A stretch of DNA of 59,724 bases from RBG-13-51-18 sp050014095 (GTDB lineage Bacteria; Chloroflexota; Dehalococcoidia; Dehalococcoidales; RBG-16-60-22). The DNA lies in NCBI GenBank assembly GCA_050014095.1, contig JBEKDZ010000007.1, forward strand, positions 1-59,724, read 5' to 3'. Made by a program: the position numbers and the translations under genes. The first letter of the stretch is position 1. Each line of letters begins with the position of its first letter. Shown in pieces: positions 34,130-43,128 of the stretch. The notes beneath the pieces were generated by a model. The model was not told the DNA's origin. It saw nothing but the letters and a program-made list of their open reading frames with translations, and ran no database searches.

Positions 34130-34992
34130 AATACGCCTATTACCCCGGCTGCTCCGCTCATTCTACTGCCCGCGATATGCACGAATCGTGCCTGGCGGTA
34201 GCTAAAGAGCTTGGTATCGAGTTACAGGAAATCAAGGGTTGGACATGTTGCGGCGCTTCGGCGGCGCACCAGACCGACCGCGCTTTAGCGGCCTCCCTGC
34301 CAGCGGCTAATCTGTTATTAGCTAAAGAGATGGGCCTGGACATGGTAGTCAATTGCGCTGCCTGCTACAACCGCTCGAAAAGCGCCAACTATGAAGTCGT
34401 TAATTACCCCGCCATCCGCGAAAAAGTGACCGCCGCATTGGGGCAGAACTATGACGGTTCGGTAGCGGTGCGCCACTTCGTCGAGGTGCTCTCGCAAGAC
34501 TTCGGCCTGACAAAGCTGAAAAAAGCGGTGAAACAGTCCCTTAACGGTCTTAAGGTTGCCTGCTATTACGGCTGCTACCTGCTGCGCCCGCCGGAGGTAA
34601 CCGGTTTCGATAACCCGGAAAATCCAACACTTATGGAAAACCTAGTAGAAGCTGTTGGGGGCGAAAGTCTGGAATGGCCGGGCAAGGTCGAGTGCTGCGG
34701 CGGAGCTTTGAACCTGACAAGAACAGATATTACCGTGGCACTTTCCGCTACGATTATAGAAATGGCTGAAGACGCCGGCGCGGGCTGCATTGTCACCGCC
34801 TGTCCGATGTGCCAGACCAGCCTGGATTTAAGGCAGCAGGATATGAAGAAAATACACGGAAAAACATATAACATGCCGGTGCTTTATATTACCCAGCTGT
34901 TAGGATTGTGCCTTGGTATCTCGCCGAAGGCACTGGGCATTAACCGTCTGATGGTGCCGCCGAAGGCGGTTTTCCAAGCGTTGAAATTTTAG
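34126..34992 (+). CDS. hdrB: Heterodisulfide reductase subunit B-like protein
   Basis: The 288-residue protein contains two CCG domains: YYPGCSAHS with WTCCGAS, and CYYGCYLLRP with VECCGGALN, followed by TACPMCQ. In methanogen HdrB these cysteines bind two noncubane [4Fe-4S] clusters that cleave the CoM-S-S-CoB disulfide. In bacteria without those coenzymes, HdrB-like proteins pass electrons to other acceptors. Here the likely terminal acceptors are MetF/MetV or the glutamate synthase; this is an inference from the gene order. Confidence 0.87.
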   Translation: MKYAYYPGCSAHSTARDMHESCLAVAKELGIELQEIKGWTCCGASAAHQTDRALAASLPAANLLLAKEMGLDMVVNCAACYNRSKSANYEVVNYPAIREKVTAALGQNYDGSVAVRHFVEVLSQDFGLTKLKKAVKQSLNGLKVACYYGCYLLRPPEVTGFDNPENPTLMENLVEAVGGESLEWPGKVECCGGALNLTRTDITVALSATIIEMAEDAGAGCIVTACPMCQTSLDLRQQDMKKIHGKTYNMPVLYITQLLGLCLGISPKALGINRLMVPPKAVFQALKF

Positions 34993-35021
34993 TTAAATTT
35001 GCTCACCGGGAAGGTTAAAAT

Positions 35022-38000
35022 ATGGAAAAAAACGATAAAAAACAAACCGGAGCGGTGCTGGTTCAGGGCGGGGGCATCGCGGGTATTCAAGCGGCGCTAG
35101 ACCTGGCGAATTCCGGTTTTAAGGTTTATCTGGTCGAACGCGAAGCCGCTATCGGCGGTATGATGGCGCGTCTGGATAAAACTTTCCCTACCGGTGATTG
35201 TGCAACCTGTATCATATCTCCCAAACTGGTGGAATGCGCCCGTAATATCAATATTAAGATATTGACGCTGGCGGAATTGACTAACCTTGAGGGAGAACCC
35301 GGGAATTTTAAAGCTACCGTCAAGATTTACCCCCGTTATATCGATGAGGCAAAATGTACCGCCTGCGGCGAATGCACGGAGTCCTGTCCGGTAAATATCC
35401 CAAATAACTTCGACCGTAATCTGGGCACCCGTAAAGCGATTGCCAAGTATTATCCACAGGCCACGCCGAACGTTTTTGGCATATTGAAAAACGGACATTC
35501 ACCCTGCAAGGTGGAGTGTCCGGCTAATGTTAATGTTCAGGGGTATGTCCAGCTGATTAAAAAGAAGGAATACCTGAAAGCCGTTAACCTTATACGGGAA
35601 CGTAATCCGCTATCAGCAATCTGCGGGCGTATTTGTACCCACCCTTGTGAAGCCAAGTGCACGAGGAACTCCGTCGATGAAGCGGTAGCCATCAGATTGC
35701 TGAAGAGATTCGCCTCCGATAAAGAAATGGAAATGGCGACATCCGGCCAGCTGGATTTGCCGGAAGAAAAAACCCCGCCGCCCGACGCGAAGAAGGTGGC
35801 TATTATCGGCGCAGGTCCAGCCGGCCTAGCTGCCGCCGATGATTTAGCCGACCGCGGCGTAGCGGTAACCGTTTATGAAGCTTCTTCCGCCGCCGGCGGC
35901 ATGCTCCGCTGGGGTATACCGGAATACCGCCTTCCGAAAAAGATTCTTGACTATGAAATCAGCCTTATCCAGCGTAAAGGCGTTAAGTTTGTTTACAATA
36001 CGCGCATCGGCAATGATATCTCGTTGGACAAACTACGAAAGGATAACGACGCTGTTTTTATCTCGGTTGGCACGCAAACCAGCCGCAAGCTAGGCATCGA
36101 GGGGGAAGATAAAACGGGAGTTACCTATGGACTAGAGTTCTTACGTCAAGCATCCCGCAAAAATAAGCCGCGGCTCAACGGTAAAGTTATCGTTATCGGT
36201 GGTGGGAATGTGGCTGTGGATGTCGCGCGAACGGCGTTGCGGTTAGGCGCAGACAACGTTAGCATGGTATGTCTGGAGCAGCCCGAGGAGATGCCGGCTC
36301 TGCCCGAAGAGGTGGCGGCCACTCTTGAAGAAGGCATAACTATTAAAAACGGCTGGGGACCCCGCCGCTTGCTGGGTAACGGTGCAGTAAGCAACATAGA
36401 ATTGAAGCGATGCACCAGGGTTTATGATGAAAATGGCTGTTTTAATCCGGTTTATGATGATAACGACCGGATATCTCTTGAAGCCGATACGATTATTGTC
36501 GCTATTGGGCAGGCGCTGGAAAAACAATGGACTTCTGATTCGATAATAGCCGTAGAGAGGGGTTGTATCAAAGCCGATGCAGTGACGCTGGAGACATCGA
36601 TTAAAGGTATCTTCGCTGGCGGTGATGCCGTATCCGGTCCGGCTTCGGTCATTCAAGCGGTGGCAGCCGGGAAGCGCGCCGCCGAATCTATAGCGCGCTA
36701 TCTCAACGGTGAAGATATGAGGGTTGACCGTTTTGAGGCGACCATTAGACCTCTCCCGCAAGAACTTTTACCTACTAGCAAAGGCAAAGAGAAAATACAG
36801 CGTGCCGCGCCCGGTGCGTTGGCTGTCGCTAAACGCATAAAGAATTTTAAAGAGGTCGAAGGCGGTCTTAAGGAAGAGGCGGCTTTAGCCGAAGCAGAAC
36901 GCTGCCTGAACTGCGCTTTATGTTCCGAGTGTCTACAATGTGTTACCGCCTGTGAGCAAAGCGCTATCGACCACTGTATGAAAGACCGCTCTATCGAGCT
37001 GGATATCGGCGCAGTAATTTTAGCGCCAGGCTTTACGGAATTTACCGCGGAGAAAAAGGGAGAATTCGGGTTTGGACGTTATCCCAACGTGCTGACCAGC
37101 GTCCAATTCGAGCGGATGCTCTCCGCTTCCGGACCCTACGATGGTAATGTTGTCCGCCCCTCGGACGGGAAGCCGGCTAAGAGAATCGCCTGGATTCAAT
37201 GTGTCGGTTCGCGAGATAAGCGTTGCGGTCATGAATACTGTTCTTCGGTCTGCTGCATGGTCTCGACCAAACAAGCACTGGTGGCGTCTGACCACCTGCC
37301 GGGATTGCAAGCGTCTATTTTCTATATGGATATCCGCGCCTATGGCAAGGATTTTGACCAGTATTACGAGCGGGCGAAACAACAGGGTATCAGCTACATT
37401 AAAGGCATTCCCTCGCGTATTCTGCAAATCCCCGGCTCTAAGGCCTTGAAATTACATTTCTTGGATAATGACAACAAGTTAAGCGAGCGGGAGTTCGACC
37501 TGGTGGTTTTATCCGTGGGCATGGAGCCAGGGCTGACCACTACCGCCGCTGCCGAGCAGTTCGGTATCGAGTTGAATGAATACGGATTCTGTGATACGGA
37601 CAGGTTGTCGCCCTTGGCGACGTCGCGCGCCGGTGTCTTTGTGGCAGGGTCGTTCCAGGAACCCAAGGATATCCCGGAAACAGTGACCCAGGCCAGCGCC
37701 GCCGCCTCTATGGCGATGGAGCTACTCGCGCCCTCACGTAATACCCTGATTACTAAAACCTCTTATCCGGATGAGCATGATACTGCCGACGAGCCACCGC
37801 GTATCGGTGTGTTTGTCTGTCACTGCGGGCATAATATTGCCTCGGTGGTAGATGTAGAGCGTGTGAGAGACGCGGCGGCTAAAGAGCCGGGGGTGGTCTT
37901 TACCGCCGATACGATGTTCACCTGTTCGAACAGCAGCCTGAATAATATCCGGGACATGATTCACGAGCATCGTCTCAACCGCGTGGTCGTAGCGTCCTGC

Positions 38001-39491
38001 ACGCCGCGTACCCACGAGCCGATTTTCCGTGATACGCTACGTGAGGCGGGACTAAACCAGTATCTCTTTGAGCTCGCCAATATCCGCGACCAGTGTTCCT
38101 GGGTACATACTGCTACGCCAGAAGAAGCGACGCAAAAAGCCATCGAGCTGGTGCAGATGTCCATTGCCAGGGCAAGACGTTTGAAGCCCTTGCAGGGTTC
38201 TTATTTTAATGTGAACCAGACCGGCATAATTATCGGCGGCGGTGTCAGCGGAATAACGGCTGCTTTATCCCTGGCTAACCAGAGGTTTAAAACCATCCTT
38301 ATCGAAAAGACCGGGCGCCTCGGCGGTAATTTTATTAATCTGCACTACACTTTGGAACATCAAGAGGTTAGCCCATTCCTTGCTAACCTTGTCAAACGCG
38401 TTAAAAAGCATCCCAATATAGAGTTACATCTCACCAGCGAGGTCAAAAATGTCGCCGGTTTTGTAGGCAGTTTTGAAGTAACGCTTGTGGAAGAAAGTAA
38501 AGAGATAAAAGTTAACGGCGGAGCGATTATCGTGGCTACCGGCGCCAGCCCGGCACTGACGAAAGACTTCCGGCTGGGGCAATCGCCGAACATTATCACC
38601 CAACTGGAATTGGAAGATGCTCTCTACAAGGGGACTTTCAGTCGCGAAGCCCAAAATGTAGTCATGATACAGTGCGCCGGTTCGCGCAATGACGAGCGTC
38701 ATTATTGCAGTCGCCTCTGCTGCTCGATGGCCGTGAAAAATGCTTTGAAATTAAAGCAAATGAACCCGGAAATCAATATTTACGTTCTTTACCGCGATAT
38801 CCGCACTTATGGTTTCCGTGAAAAATACTATCAGGAGGCGCGTAAAGCCGGCGTTATCTTTATCCGTTATGAAAAAGAAAAGCCTCCAGTTATTTCCGGC
38901 GATACCGAGCTGTTGGTAACTGTAAATAGTCCTGACTTCCCGGAAATTATAGAAATTGAAGCGGATAATTTAATATTAAGCACCGGCATCGACGCGCTTA
39001 AAGAAAATCGTAAGCTCGCCGATATGCTCAAGGTACCGCTAAACACGGACGGATTTTTCAATGAGGCGCACCTTAAATTACGCCCGGTAGACTTCGCCAC
39101 GGAAGGTATTTTCCTGTGCGGTCTGGCCCACTCGCCGAAAATGGCGGATGAAAATATCTCCCAGGCTAAAGCCGCGGCGGCGCGGGCGGCAACGATTCTT
39201 TCCAAGACACAACTGGAGGTGAGCGCCCAGGTATCGTCCGTCGACCAGGATAAATGCATTTCCTGTATGACCTGCGTTCGAGCTTGCCCGTACAACGCTC
39301 CCACGGTCAATGCCAATCATAAGGCGGAAATAAACGCGGCAAAATGCATGGGTTGCGGTATCTGCGCCTCCGAATGTCCGGCCGAGGCGATACAATTAAG
39401 ACACTTTGAATCCGAGCAGTTTAAAGCAATGCTCGATGCGTTGCTACAGGAGTACAAAACAAAACAGGAAACCGTGACTTTACAGAGATAG
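35022..39491 (+). CDS. hdrA: Giant HdrA-like flavoprotein with an internal GltD/NfnB-type NAD(P)H domain
   Basis: This 1489-residue fusion contains: HdrA part 1, residues 1-160, with FAD motif GGGIAG near 14 and ferredoxin group CTACGECTESCP; a GltD-like insert, about 160-600, with CGRICTHPCEAKC, the FAD fingerprint VAIIGAGPAGLAAADDLA near 260, a second Rossmann motif VIVIGGGNVAVDVA near 386 and GGDAVSGPASV; and the remaining HdrA module to about 930 (CVGSRDKRCGHEYCSSVCC). A second HdrA-like unit (about 950-1489) has GVFVCHCGHNIA, FAD motif GGGVSG near 1068 and two C-terminal [4Fe-4S] groups. Three FAD sites are predicted. The GltD domain offers an NAD(P)H site that ordinary HdrA lacks, so the protein could be the bifurcating centre. 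AAGG stands upstream of the ATG. Confidence 0.85.
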   Translation: MEKNDKKQTGAVLVQGGGIAGIQAALDLANSGFKVYLVEREAAIGGMMARLDKTFPTGDCATCIISPKLVECARNINIKILTLAELTNLEGEPGNFKATVKIYPRYIDEAKCTACGECTESCPVNIPNNFDRNLGTRKAIAKYYPQATPNVFGILKNGHSPCKVECPANVNVQGYVQLIKKKEYLKAVNLIRERNPLSAICGRICTHPCEAKCTRNSVDEAVAIRLLKRFASDKEMEMATSGQLDLPEEKTPPPDAKKVAIIGAGPAGLAAADDLADRGVAVTVYEASSAAGGMLRWGIPEYRLPKKILDYEISLIQRKGVKFVYNTRIGNDISLDKLRKDNDAVFISVGTQTSRKLGIEGEDKTGVTYGLEFLRQASRKNKPRLNGKVIVIGGGNVAVDVARTALRLGADNVSMVCLEQPEEMPALPEEVAATLEEGITIKNGWGPRRLLGNGAVSNIELKRCTRVYDENGCFNPVYDDNDRISLEADTIIVAIGQALEKQWTSDSIIAVERGCIKADAVTLETSIKGIFAGGDAVSGPASVIQAVAAGKRAAESIARYLNGEDMRVDRFEATIRPLPQELLPTSKGKEKIQRAAPGALAVAKRIKNFKEVEGGLKEEAALAEAERCLNCALCSECLQCVTACEQSAIDHCMKDRSIELDIGAVILAPGFTEFTAEKKGEFGFGRYPNVLTSVQFERMLSASGPYDGNVVRPSDGKPAKRIAWIQCVGSRDKRCGHEYCSSVCCMVSTKQALVASDHLPGLQASIFYMDIRAYGKDFDQYYERAKQQGISYIKGIPSRILQIPGSKALKLHFLDNDNKLSEREFDLVVLSVGMEPGLTTTAAAEQFGIELNEYGFCDTDRLSPLATSRAGVFVAGSFQEPKDIPETVTQASAAASMAMELLAPSRNTLITKTSYPDEHDTADEPPRIGVFVCHCGHNIASVVDVERVRDAAAKEPGVVFTADTMFTCSNSSLNNIRDMIHEHRLNRVVVASCTPRTHEPIFRDTLREAGLNQYLFELANIRDQCSWVHTATPEEATQKAIELVQMSIARARRLKPLQGSYFNVNQTGIIIGGGVSGITAALSLANQRFKTILIEKTGRLGGNFINLHYTLEHQEVSPFLANLVKRVKKHPNIELHLTSEVKNVAGFVGSFEVTLVEESKEIKVNGGAIIVATGASPALTKDFRLGQSPNIITQLELEDALYKGTFSREAQNVVMIQCAGSRNDERHYCSRLCCSMAVKNALKLKQMNPEINIYVLYRDIRTYGFREKYYQEARKAGVIFIRYEKEKPPVISGDTELLVTVNSPDFPEIIEIEADNLILSTGIDALKENRKLADMLKVPLNTDGFFNEAHLKLRPVDFATEGIFLCGLAHSPKMADENISQAKAAAARAATILSKTQLEVSAQVSSVDQDKCISCMTCVRACPYNAPTVNANHKAEINAAKCMGCGICASECPAEAIQLRHFESEQFKAMLDALLQEYKTKQETVTLQR

Positions 39492-39507
39492 GGAAAATGT
39501 TTTAACG

Positions 39508-39951
39508 ATGGAAAAATTCGAACCTAAAATAATAGCGTTTTGTTGCCATTATTGTGCCTATTCAGCGGCGGACCTAGCAGGTTCGTCACGTATGCAATAT
39601 CCGCCTAACGTGCGGATTATCCGTACGCCTTGCACCGGCAGGCTGGAAATCGACTATTATATGCAAGCCTTTGAAAATGGTATCGATGGGGTACTTGTTG
39701 CCGGTTGTGAAGAAGGAAGCTGTCACTTTAAAGACGGCAATCTGCTGGCTAAACGACGGGTAAACTCTATACGCACAGTATTAGCGGAAGCCGGCGTTGA
39801 GGCGGAACGACTGCGTATGGTGAACGTCAGCGCAGCGGCAGCTCGACCGCTGGTGGAATATATCAAAGAAATGGTGGAGACCGTGCGTAAACTTGGTCCC
39901 GTTAAGGTAAAAGAAACGGTCAATAAAACATCAAGAGGAGCAGGATTATGA
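39508..39951 (+). CDS. mvhD: MvhD/FlpD-like [2Fe-2S] electron-transfer subunit
   Basis: The 147-residue protein has the full set of MvhD cysteines: FCCHYC at 11-16, the Cys of TPCTGR, and GCEEGSCHF. It also has the conserved MQYPPNVRIIR. In methanogens MvhD passes electrons from a hydrogenase to HdrA; in Moorella it is part of the MetFV-HdrABC complex. No hydrogenase gene is present here, so NAD(P)H through the GltD insert is a more likely electron partner. It follows hdrA by 16 bases and overlaps the next gene by 4 bases. Confidence 0.87.
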   Translation: MEKFEPKIIAFCCHYCAYSAADLAGSSRMQYPPNVRIIRTPCTGRLEIDYYMQAFENGIDGVLVAGCEEGSCHFKDGNLLAKRRVNSIRTVLAEAGVEAERLRMVNVSAAAARPLVEYIKEMVETVRKLGPVKVKETVNKTSRGAGL

Positions 39952-40616
39952 TAGTTGCCGAGAGAAAAACCATTCCAGAAATGGTCGAAATATTAAGGGG
40001 ACATAATAAGATATTAGTACTCGGGTGCGGCACCTGCGTCACTGTTTGTTTAGCAGGGGGAGAACGAGAGGTAAGTATCATCGCCTCGGCATTGCGTATT
40101 GCTTCCAGGGTACAGGGGTTGGGTTTCGAGGTAAGCGAACTCACCATCGAACGTCAATGCGATAATATCTTCATCGAGCAGGCTGCCGAAGCGATTGAGA
40201 AATGCGATGCCGTTCTTTCAACAGCCTGCGGCGCCGGCGTCCAGGCGATTGCAGAACGTTATCCCCTTAAGCCTGTCTATGCCGGTTTGAATACCGCGTT
40301 CCTGGGTGTACTTGAAGAAAGAGGTGTCTGGACGGAGAAATGCGCTGCCTGTGGTAATTGCGTCCTCGATAAATATGGCGGCATTTGCCCCATCACACGG
40401 TGCGCTAAACATATGCTCAACGGTCCCTGCGGCGGTTCGCGTGAAGACCGTTGTGAAGTCAGGCCCGACCGCGCCTGCGCCTGGCAACTCATCTATAAGA
40501 GGCTCAAGGATATCGGGCAACTGGAGCGGCTTGATGCTATCGCCGAACCGAAGAACTGGAACCCCAGTCTTAATGGAGGTCCTCGAGTTATTATCCGGGA
40601 AGACCACCGGATTTAG
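39948..40616 (+). CDS. metV: MetV-like partner of methylenetetrahydrofolate reductase
   Basis: The 222-residue protein matches the MTHFR C-terminal (zinc-binding) family. An N-terminal Rossmann-like part has VLGCGTCVTVCLAGGE, and a Cys-rich C-terminal half has CAACGNCVLDKYGGICPITRC and GPCGGSREDRCEV. In acetogens MetV forms a complex with MetF and is needed for activity with Hdr-type partners. It is the tenth gene of the operon and is separated from metF by about 12 kb of glutamate synthase and hdr genes. The distance to nrpR (88 bases) contains a short hairpin CTGGCTG-AGGG-CAGCCAG (40658-40675) that may reduce read-through. Confidence 0.85.
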   Translation: MIVAERKTIPEMVEILRGHNKILVLGCGTCVTVCLAGGEREVSIIASALRIASRVQGLGFEVSELTIERQCDNIFIEQAAEAIEKCDAVLSTACGAGVQAIAERYPLKPVYAGLNTAFLGVLEERGVWTEKCAACGNCVLDKYGGICPITRCAKHMLNGPCGGSREDRCEVRPDRACAWQLIYKRLKDIGQLERLDAIAEPKNWNPSLNGGPRVIIREDHRI

Positions 40617-40704
40617 TTAAATACGATGCAAATTTCCAATTTACAACACTATTCTGCTGGCTGAGGGCAGCCAGAAGGTTTAAAACCGGTTGGGGAGGTT
40701 AAAG

Positions 40705-41718
40705 ATGACTAATCAAGCAGTTAGCGATGTTGAGCATAAGGTAATCGCTATCTTGCAGGTTCTTAAGGATTCATCTGAACCTATGGGATCAACCCTGATA
40801 GGCCGCAAACTCCGCGATAGCGGTATTGATGCTAATGAGAGGACAATCCGGAACCATCTGCGCATTCTGGATGAACGTGGTTTCACTAAATTGGTTAGCC
40901 GCCGGCAAGGAAGATTGGTCACACAATTAGGACTTCATGAGCTTGACAACGCTCTCATTGGAGACCGTGTAGGGTCAGCAATTACGAAAATCGAGATGTT
41001 AATCTATCAGACCTCATTCGAACCGGAAAAAAGCGCGGGTCAGGTGCCTGTCAACGTATCACTTTTCCCAGCGGATAAATTCAAGAAATGCCTTGAGATA
41101 ATGAAGGGTATTTGCACCACCCATATATGCGCCAGCGAACTCGTATGTGTGGCAGGTGAAGGGGAAAGGTTGGGCGAGGTAAAGATACCACCGGGCAAAG
41201 TTGGCCTAGCCACTTTGTCGAATATCGCGGTCAGCGCCGTCCTTATTAAAATGGGGATCCCCGTGGATTTCAGGTTTGGTGGGCTCCTTCAGGTGCGCAA
41301 GAATAATTGTATACGATTCGTTGACCTTATCGAATATACTGGCTCTTCAATTAATCCTTATGAAGTATTTATTGCTAGTAAAATGACAGATTTGAATGGC
41401 GTACGCCAGGATGGTAATGGGAAAATGCTGGCGAGTTTTAATGAAATACCGGCTTTAGCCCGGACGAAAGTAGAGACGATAATTAAAGGTTTGGAACGGC
41501 TGGGAATCAGCGGCATCATAACAATCGGAAGAGCCGGTGAACCTCTGTGTGAAACACCGGTTAAATCTGGGAAATTCGGCTTGGTGCTCGCCGACGGGCT
41601 GAACTTAGCGGCGGCAGTGGCGGAAACCGGGATAGAAGTTGAAAATCATGCTGTTTGCGGCACTATCGACTTCACCAGTATGAGACCCCTTAGCTCGCCG
41701 ACTTTAATACCAAGGTAA
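40705..41718 (+). CDS. nrpR: Nitrogen regulator NrpR with one effector domain
   Basis: The 337-residue protein has an N-terminal winged helix (about 10-75: LIGRKLRDSGIDANERTIRNHLRIL) and one NrpR/DUF128 domain (about 85-330: LFPADKFKKCLEIM, FRFGGLLQV, IGRAGEPLCETPVKSGKFGLVLADGLN). In methanogens NrpR represses nitrogen genes and is released by 2-oxoglutarate. I choose the ATG at 40705, behind GGGGAGG, and not the upstream TTG at 40690. The last codons (SPTLIPR-stop) run over antisense glnB remnant sequence, so the native C-terminal end has been replaced. The predicted operator is at 26499-26520, giving autoregulation through the operon. Confidence 0.85.
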   Translation: MTNQAVSDVEHKVIAILQVLKDSSEPMGSTLIGRKLRDSGIDANERTIRNHLRILDERGFTKLVSRRQGRLVTQLGLHELDNALIGDRVGSAITKIEMLIYQTSFEPEKSAGQVPVNVSLFPADKFKKCLEIMKGICTTHICASELVCVAGEGERLGEVKIPPGKVGLATLSNIAVSAVLIKMGIPVDFRFGGLLQVRKNNCIRFVDLIEYTGSSINPYEVFIASKMTDLNGVRQDGNGKMLASFNEIPALARTKVETIIKGLERLGISGIITIGRAGEPLCETPVKSGKFGLVLADGLNLAAAVAETGIEVENHAVCGTIDFTSMRPLSSPTLIPR

Positions 41719-41789
41719 CTTTTTTCTTCCAGAGCTTTATTAACAACATCCAGCCTTTCTTCACGGATAATCGCTTCTATCTTCTTCAT
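41646..41789 (-). pseudogene. Truncated glnB (P-II) remnant
   Basis: The ATG overlaps the amtB stop, exactly as in the intact amtB-glnB pair at 14271. The reading MKKIEAIIREERLDVVNKAL, then EEKSYLGIKVGEL, matches the first 33 residues of the intact GlnB almost perfectly. After that the frame crosses antisense nrpR codons and ends at a TGA. A deletion has joined glnB after about codon 33 to the 3' end of nrpR. The remaining 47-residue peptide cannot form a P-II fold. Confidence 0.85.
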
Positions 41790-43021
41790 CGGAGCTGACC
41801 TCCGTAAGCCCTTTCGCCATGTTGGGAAATATCCAGTCCTAACGTTTCCTCCACTTGCCCAACCCTCAAGCCAATGGTTTTATCAACAAACTTGCCGAGG
41901 AGCCAGGTAACCGTGAAAGAATACGCTCCTACGGTAACAATGCCAACCAATTGTTTCCAGAGCTGGGCGAGATTACCGGCCACTAGTCCATCAGCCCCGG
42001 CGGAATTGACTGCCAGACTGGCAAAGACACCGACAAAAAGCATACCCAGCATGCCGCCGATGCCATGGACAGCAAAGACATCCAGGGAATCGTCAAAGCC
42101 CAGTTTGGTTTTAAAGAACAGCATCACATAATAGCAGACGATAGCTGCCACAATGCCGATGGGTATGGCGGCGAGGGGGGAAACATAGCCAGCGGCCGGG
42201 GTTATAGTAGCTAAACCAGCAACCGCTCCGGTAACGGTGCCAAGTATAGTGGGGCGGCGATAAAGCCAGCTTATTATCATCCAGGTGAAAGCGGCAGCGG
42301 CCGCAGCGGTATTTGTTGTAACAAAAGCGCTGGCAGCTAGCCCTCCAGCCGTAAGGGCGCTGCCGGCATTAAAGCCGAACCAGCCGAACCATAGCAAACC
42401 AGCACCAAGCACGACCAGAGGGATATTGTTCGGCTCCATGGCTTCTTGAGGGAAGCCGCGACGCCGTCCCAGCAACAAAACCAGCGCCAGTGCAGAAACA
42501 CCAGCATTAATATGGACCACCGAGCCCCCGGCGAAATCAAGAACACCGAGCTTAGCCAGCCAACCGCCACTGCCCCAGACCCAATGTGCTACCGGGCTAT
42601 AGACTACGGTCAGCCATAGCGTAGAGAAAGCTAAGAGGGCGCCGAATTTTATCCTTTCAACAACAGCACCAGAAATTAACGCTACCGTGATGATAGCGAA
42701 CATCGCCTGGAATATCATAAATCCCAGATGAGGGACAGTAGTGGCATAAACCGCCGAAGGCTGCTGCCCCACATTCATTAAACCGAGAAAGTCGAATCCT
42801 CCAATAACCCCACCGTGGTCGGAGCCGAAGCTCAAACTATAACTATAAAGAACCCAGAGCAAGCCGACCAGACCCAGACAAGCGAAACTCATCATCATGG
42901 TGGAGAGAAGGTTTTTACGCCGCACCATGCCGCCGTAGAAAAGGGCGACGCCGGGCGTCATGAGCATAACCAGGGCGGAAGAAATAAGAATCCAGACAGT
43001 ATCAGCCTGATTGATGGGCAT
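41786..43021 (-). CDS. amtB: Ammonium transporter, copy 2
   Basis: This 411-residue Amt channel is colinear with the copy at 14271 and nearly identical in the helices (compare AHWVWGSGGWLAKLGVLDFAG with ...GILDFAG). The ATG at 43021 follows CTGGAGG by 8 bases and gives the same N-terminus (MPINQADTVW) as copy 1, so I prefer it to the upstream ATG at 43042. Its glnB partner has been destroyed, so regulation must come from the GlnB at 13936 or be absent. The gene is convergent with nrpR and overlaps nothing but the glnB remnant. Confidence 0.92.
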   Translation of the reverse strand: MPINQADTVWILISSALVMLMTPGVALFYGGMVRRKNLLSTMMMSFACLGLVGLLWVLYSYSLSFGSDHGGVIGGFDFLGLMNVGQQPSAVYATTVPHLGFMIFQAMFAIITVALISGAVVERIKFGALLAFSTLWLTVVYSPVAHWVWGSGGWLAKLGVLDFAGGSVVHINAGVSALALVLLLGRRRGFPQEAMEPNNIPLVVLGAGLLWFGWFGFNAGSALTAGGLAASAFVTTNTAAAAAAFTWMIISWLYRRPTILGTVTGAVAGLATITPAAGYVSPLAAIPIGIVAAIVCYYVMLFFKTKLGFDDSLDVFAVHGIGGMLGMLFVGVFASLAVNSAGADGLVAGNLAQLWKQLVGIVTVGAYSFTVTWLLGKFVDKTIGLRVGQVEETLGLDISQHGERAYGGQLR

Positions 43022-43056
43022 TAAGAAGCCTCCAGATAGCATAATATCCCTTAAAT

Positions 43057-43086
43057 ATTATCTGCTATTTGTTACGAATAGATTAC
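43057..43086 (-). promoter_or_regulatory. amtB copy 2 promoter with 11-bp-phased repeats
   Basis: On the minus strand GTAAT (43086-43082) and GTAAC (43075-43071) are exactly 11 bp apart. GATAAT (43062-43057) follows 8 bp later as a -10 element. The format is that of the amtB copy 1 promoter at 15537-15590. Confidence 0.5.
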
Positions 43087-43128
43087 ATAGATAAGGAAGG
43101 GTGCATTAGTCAGTGTGAGGTTACTGGT

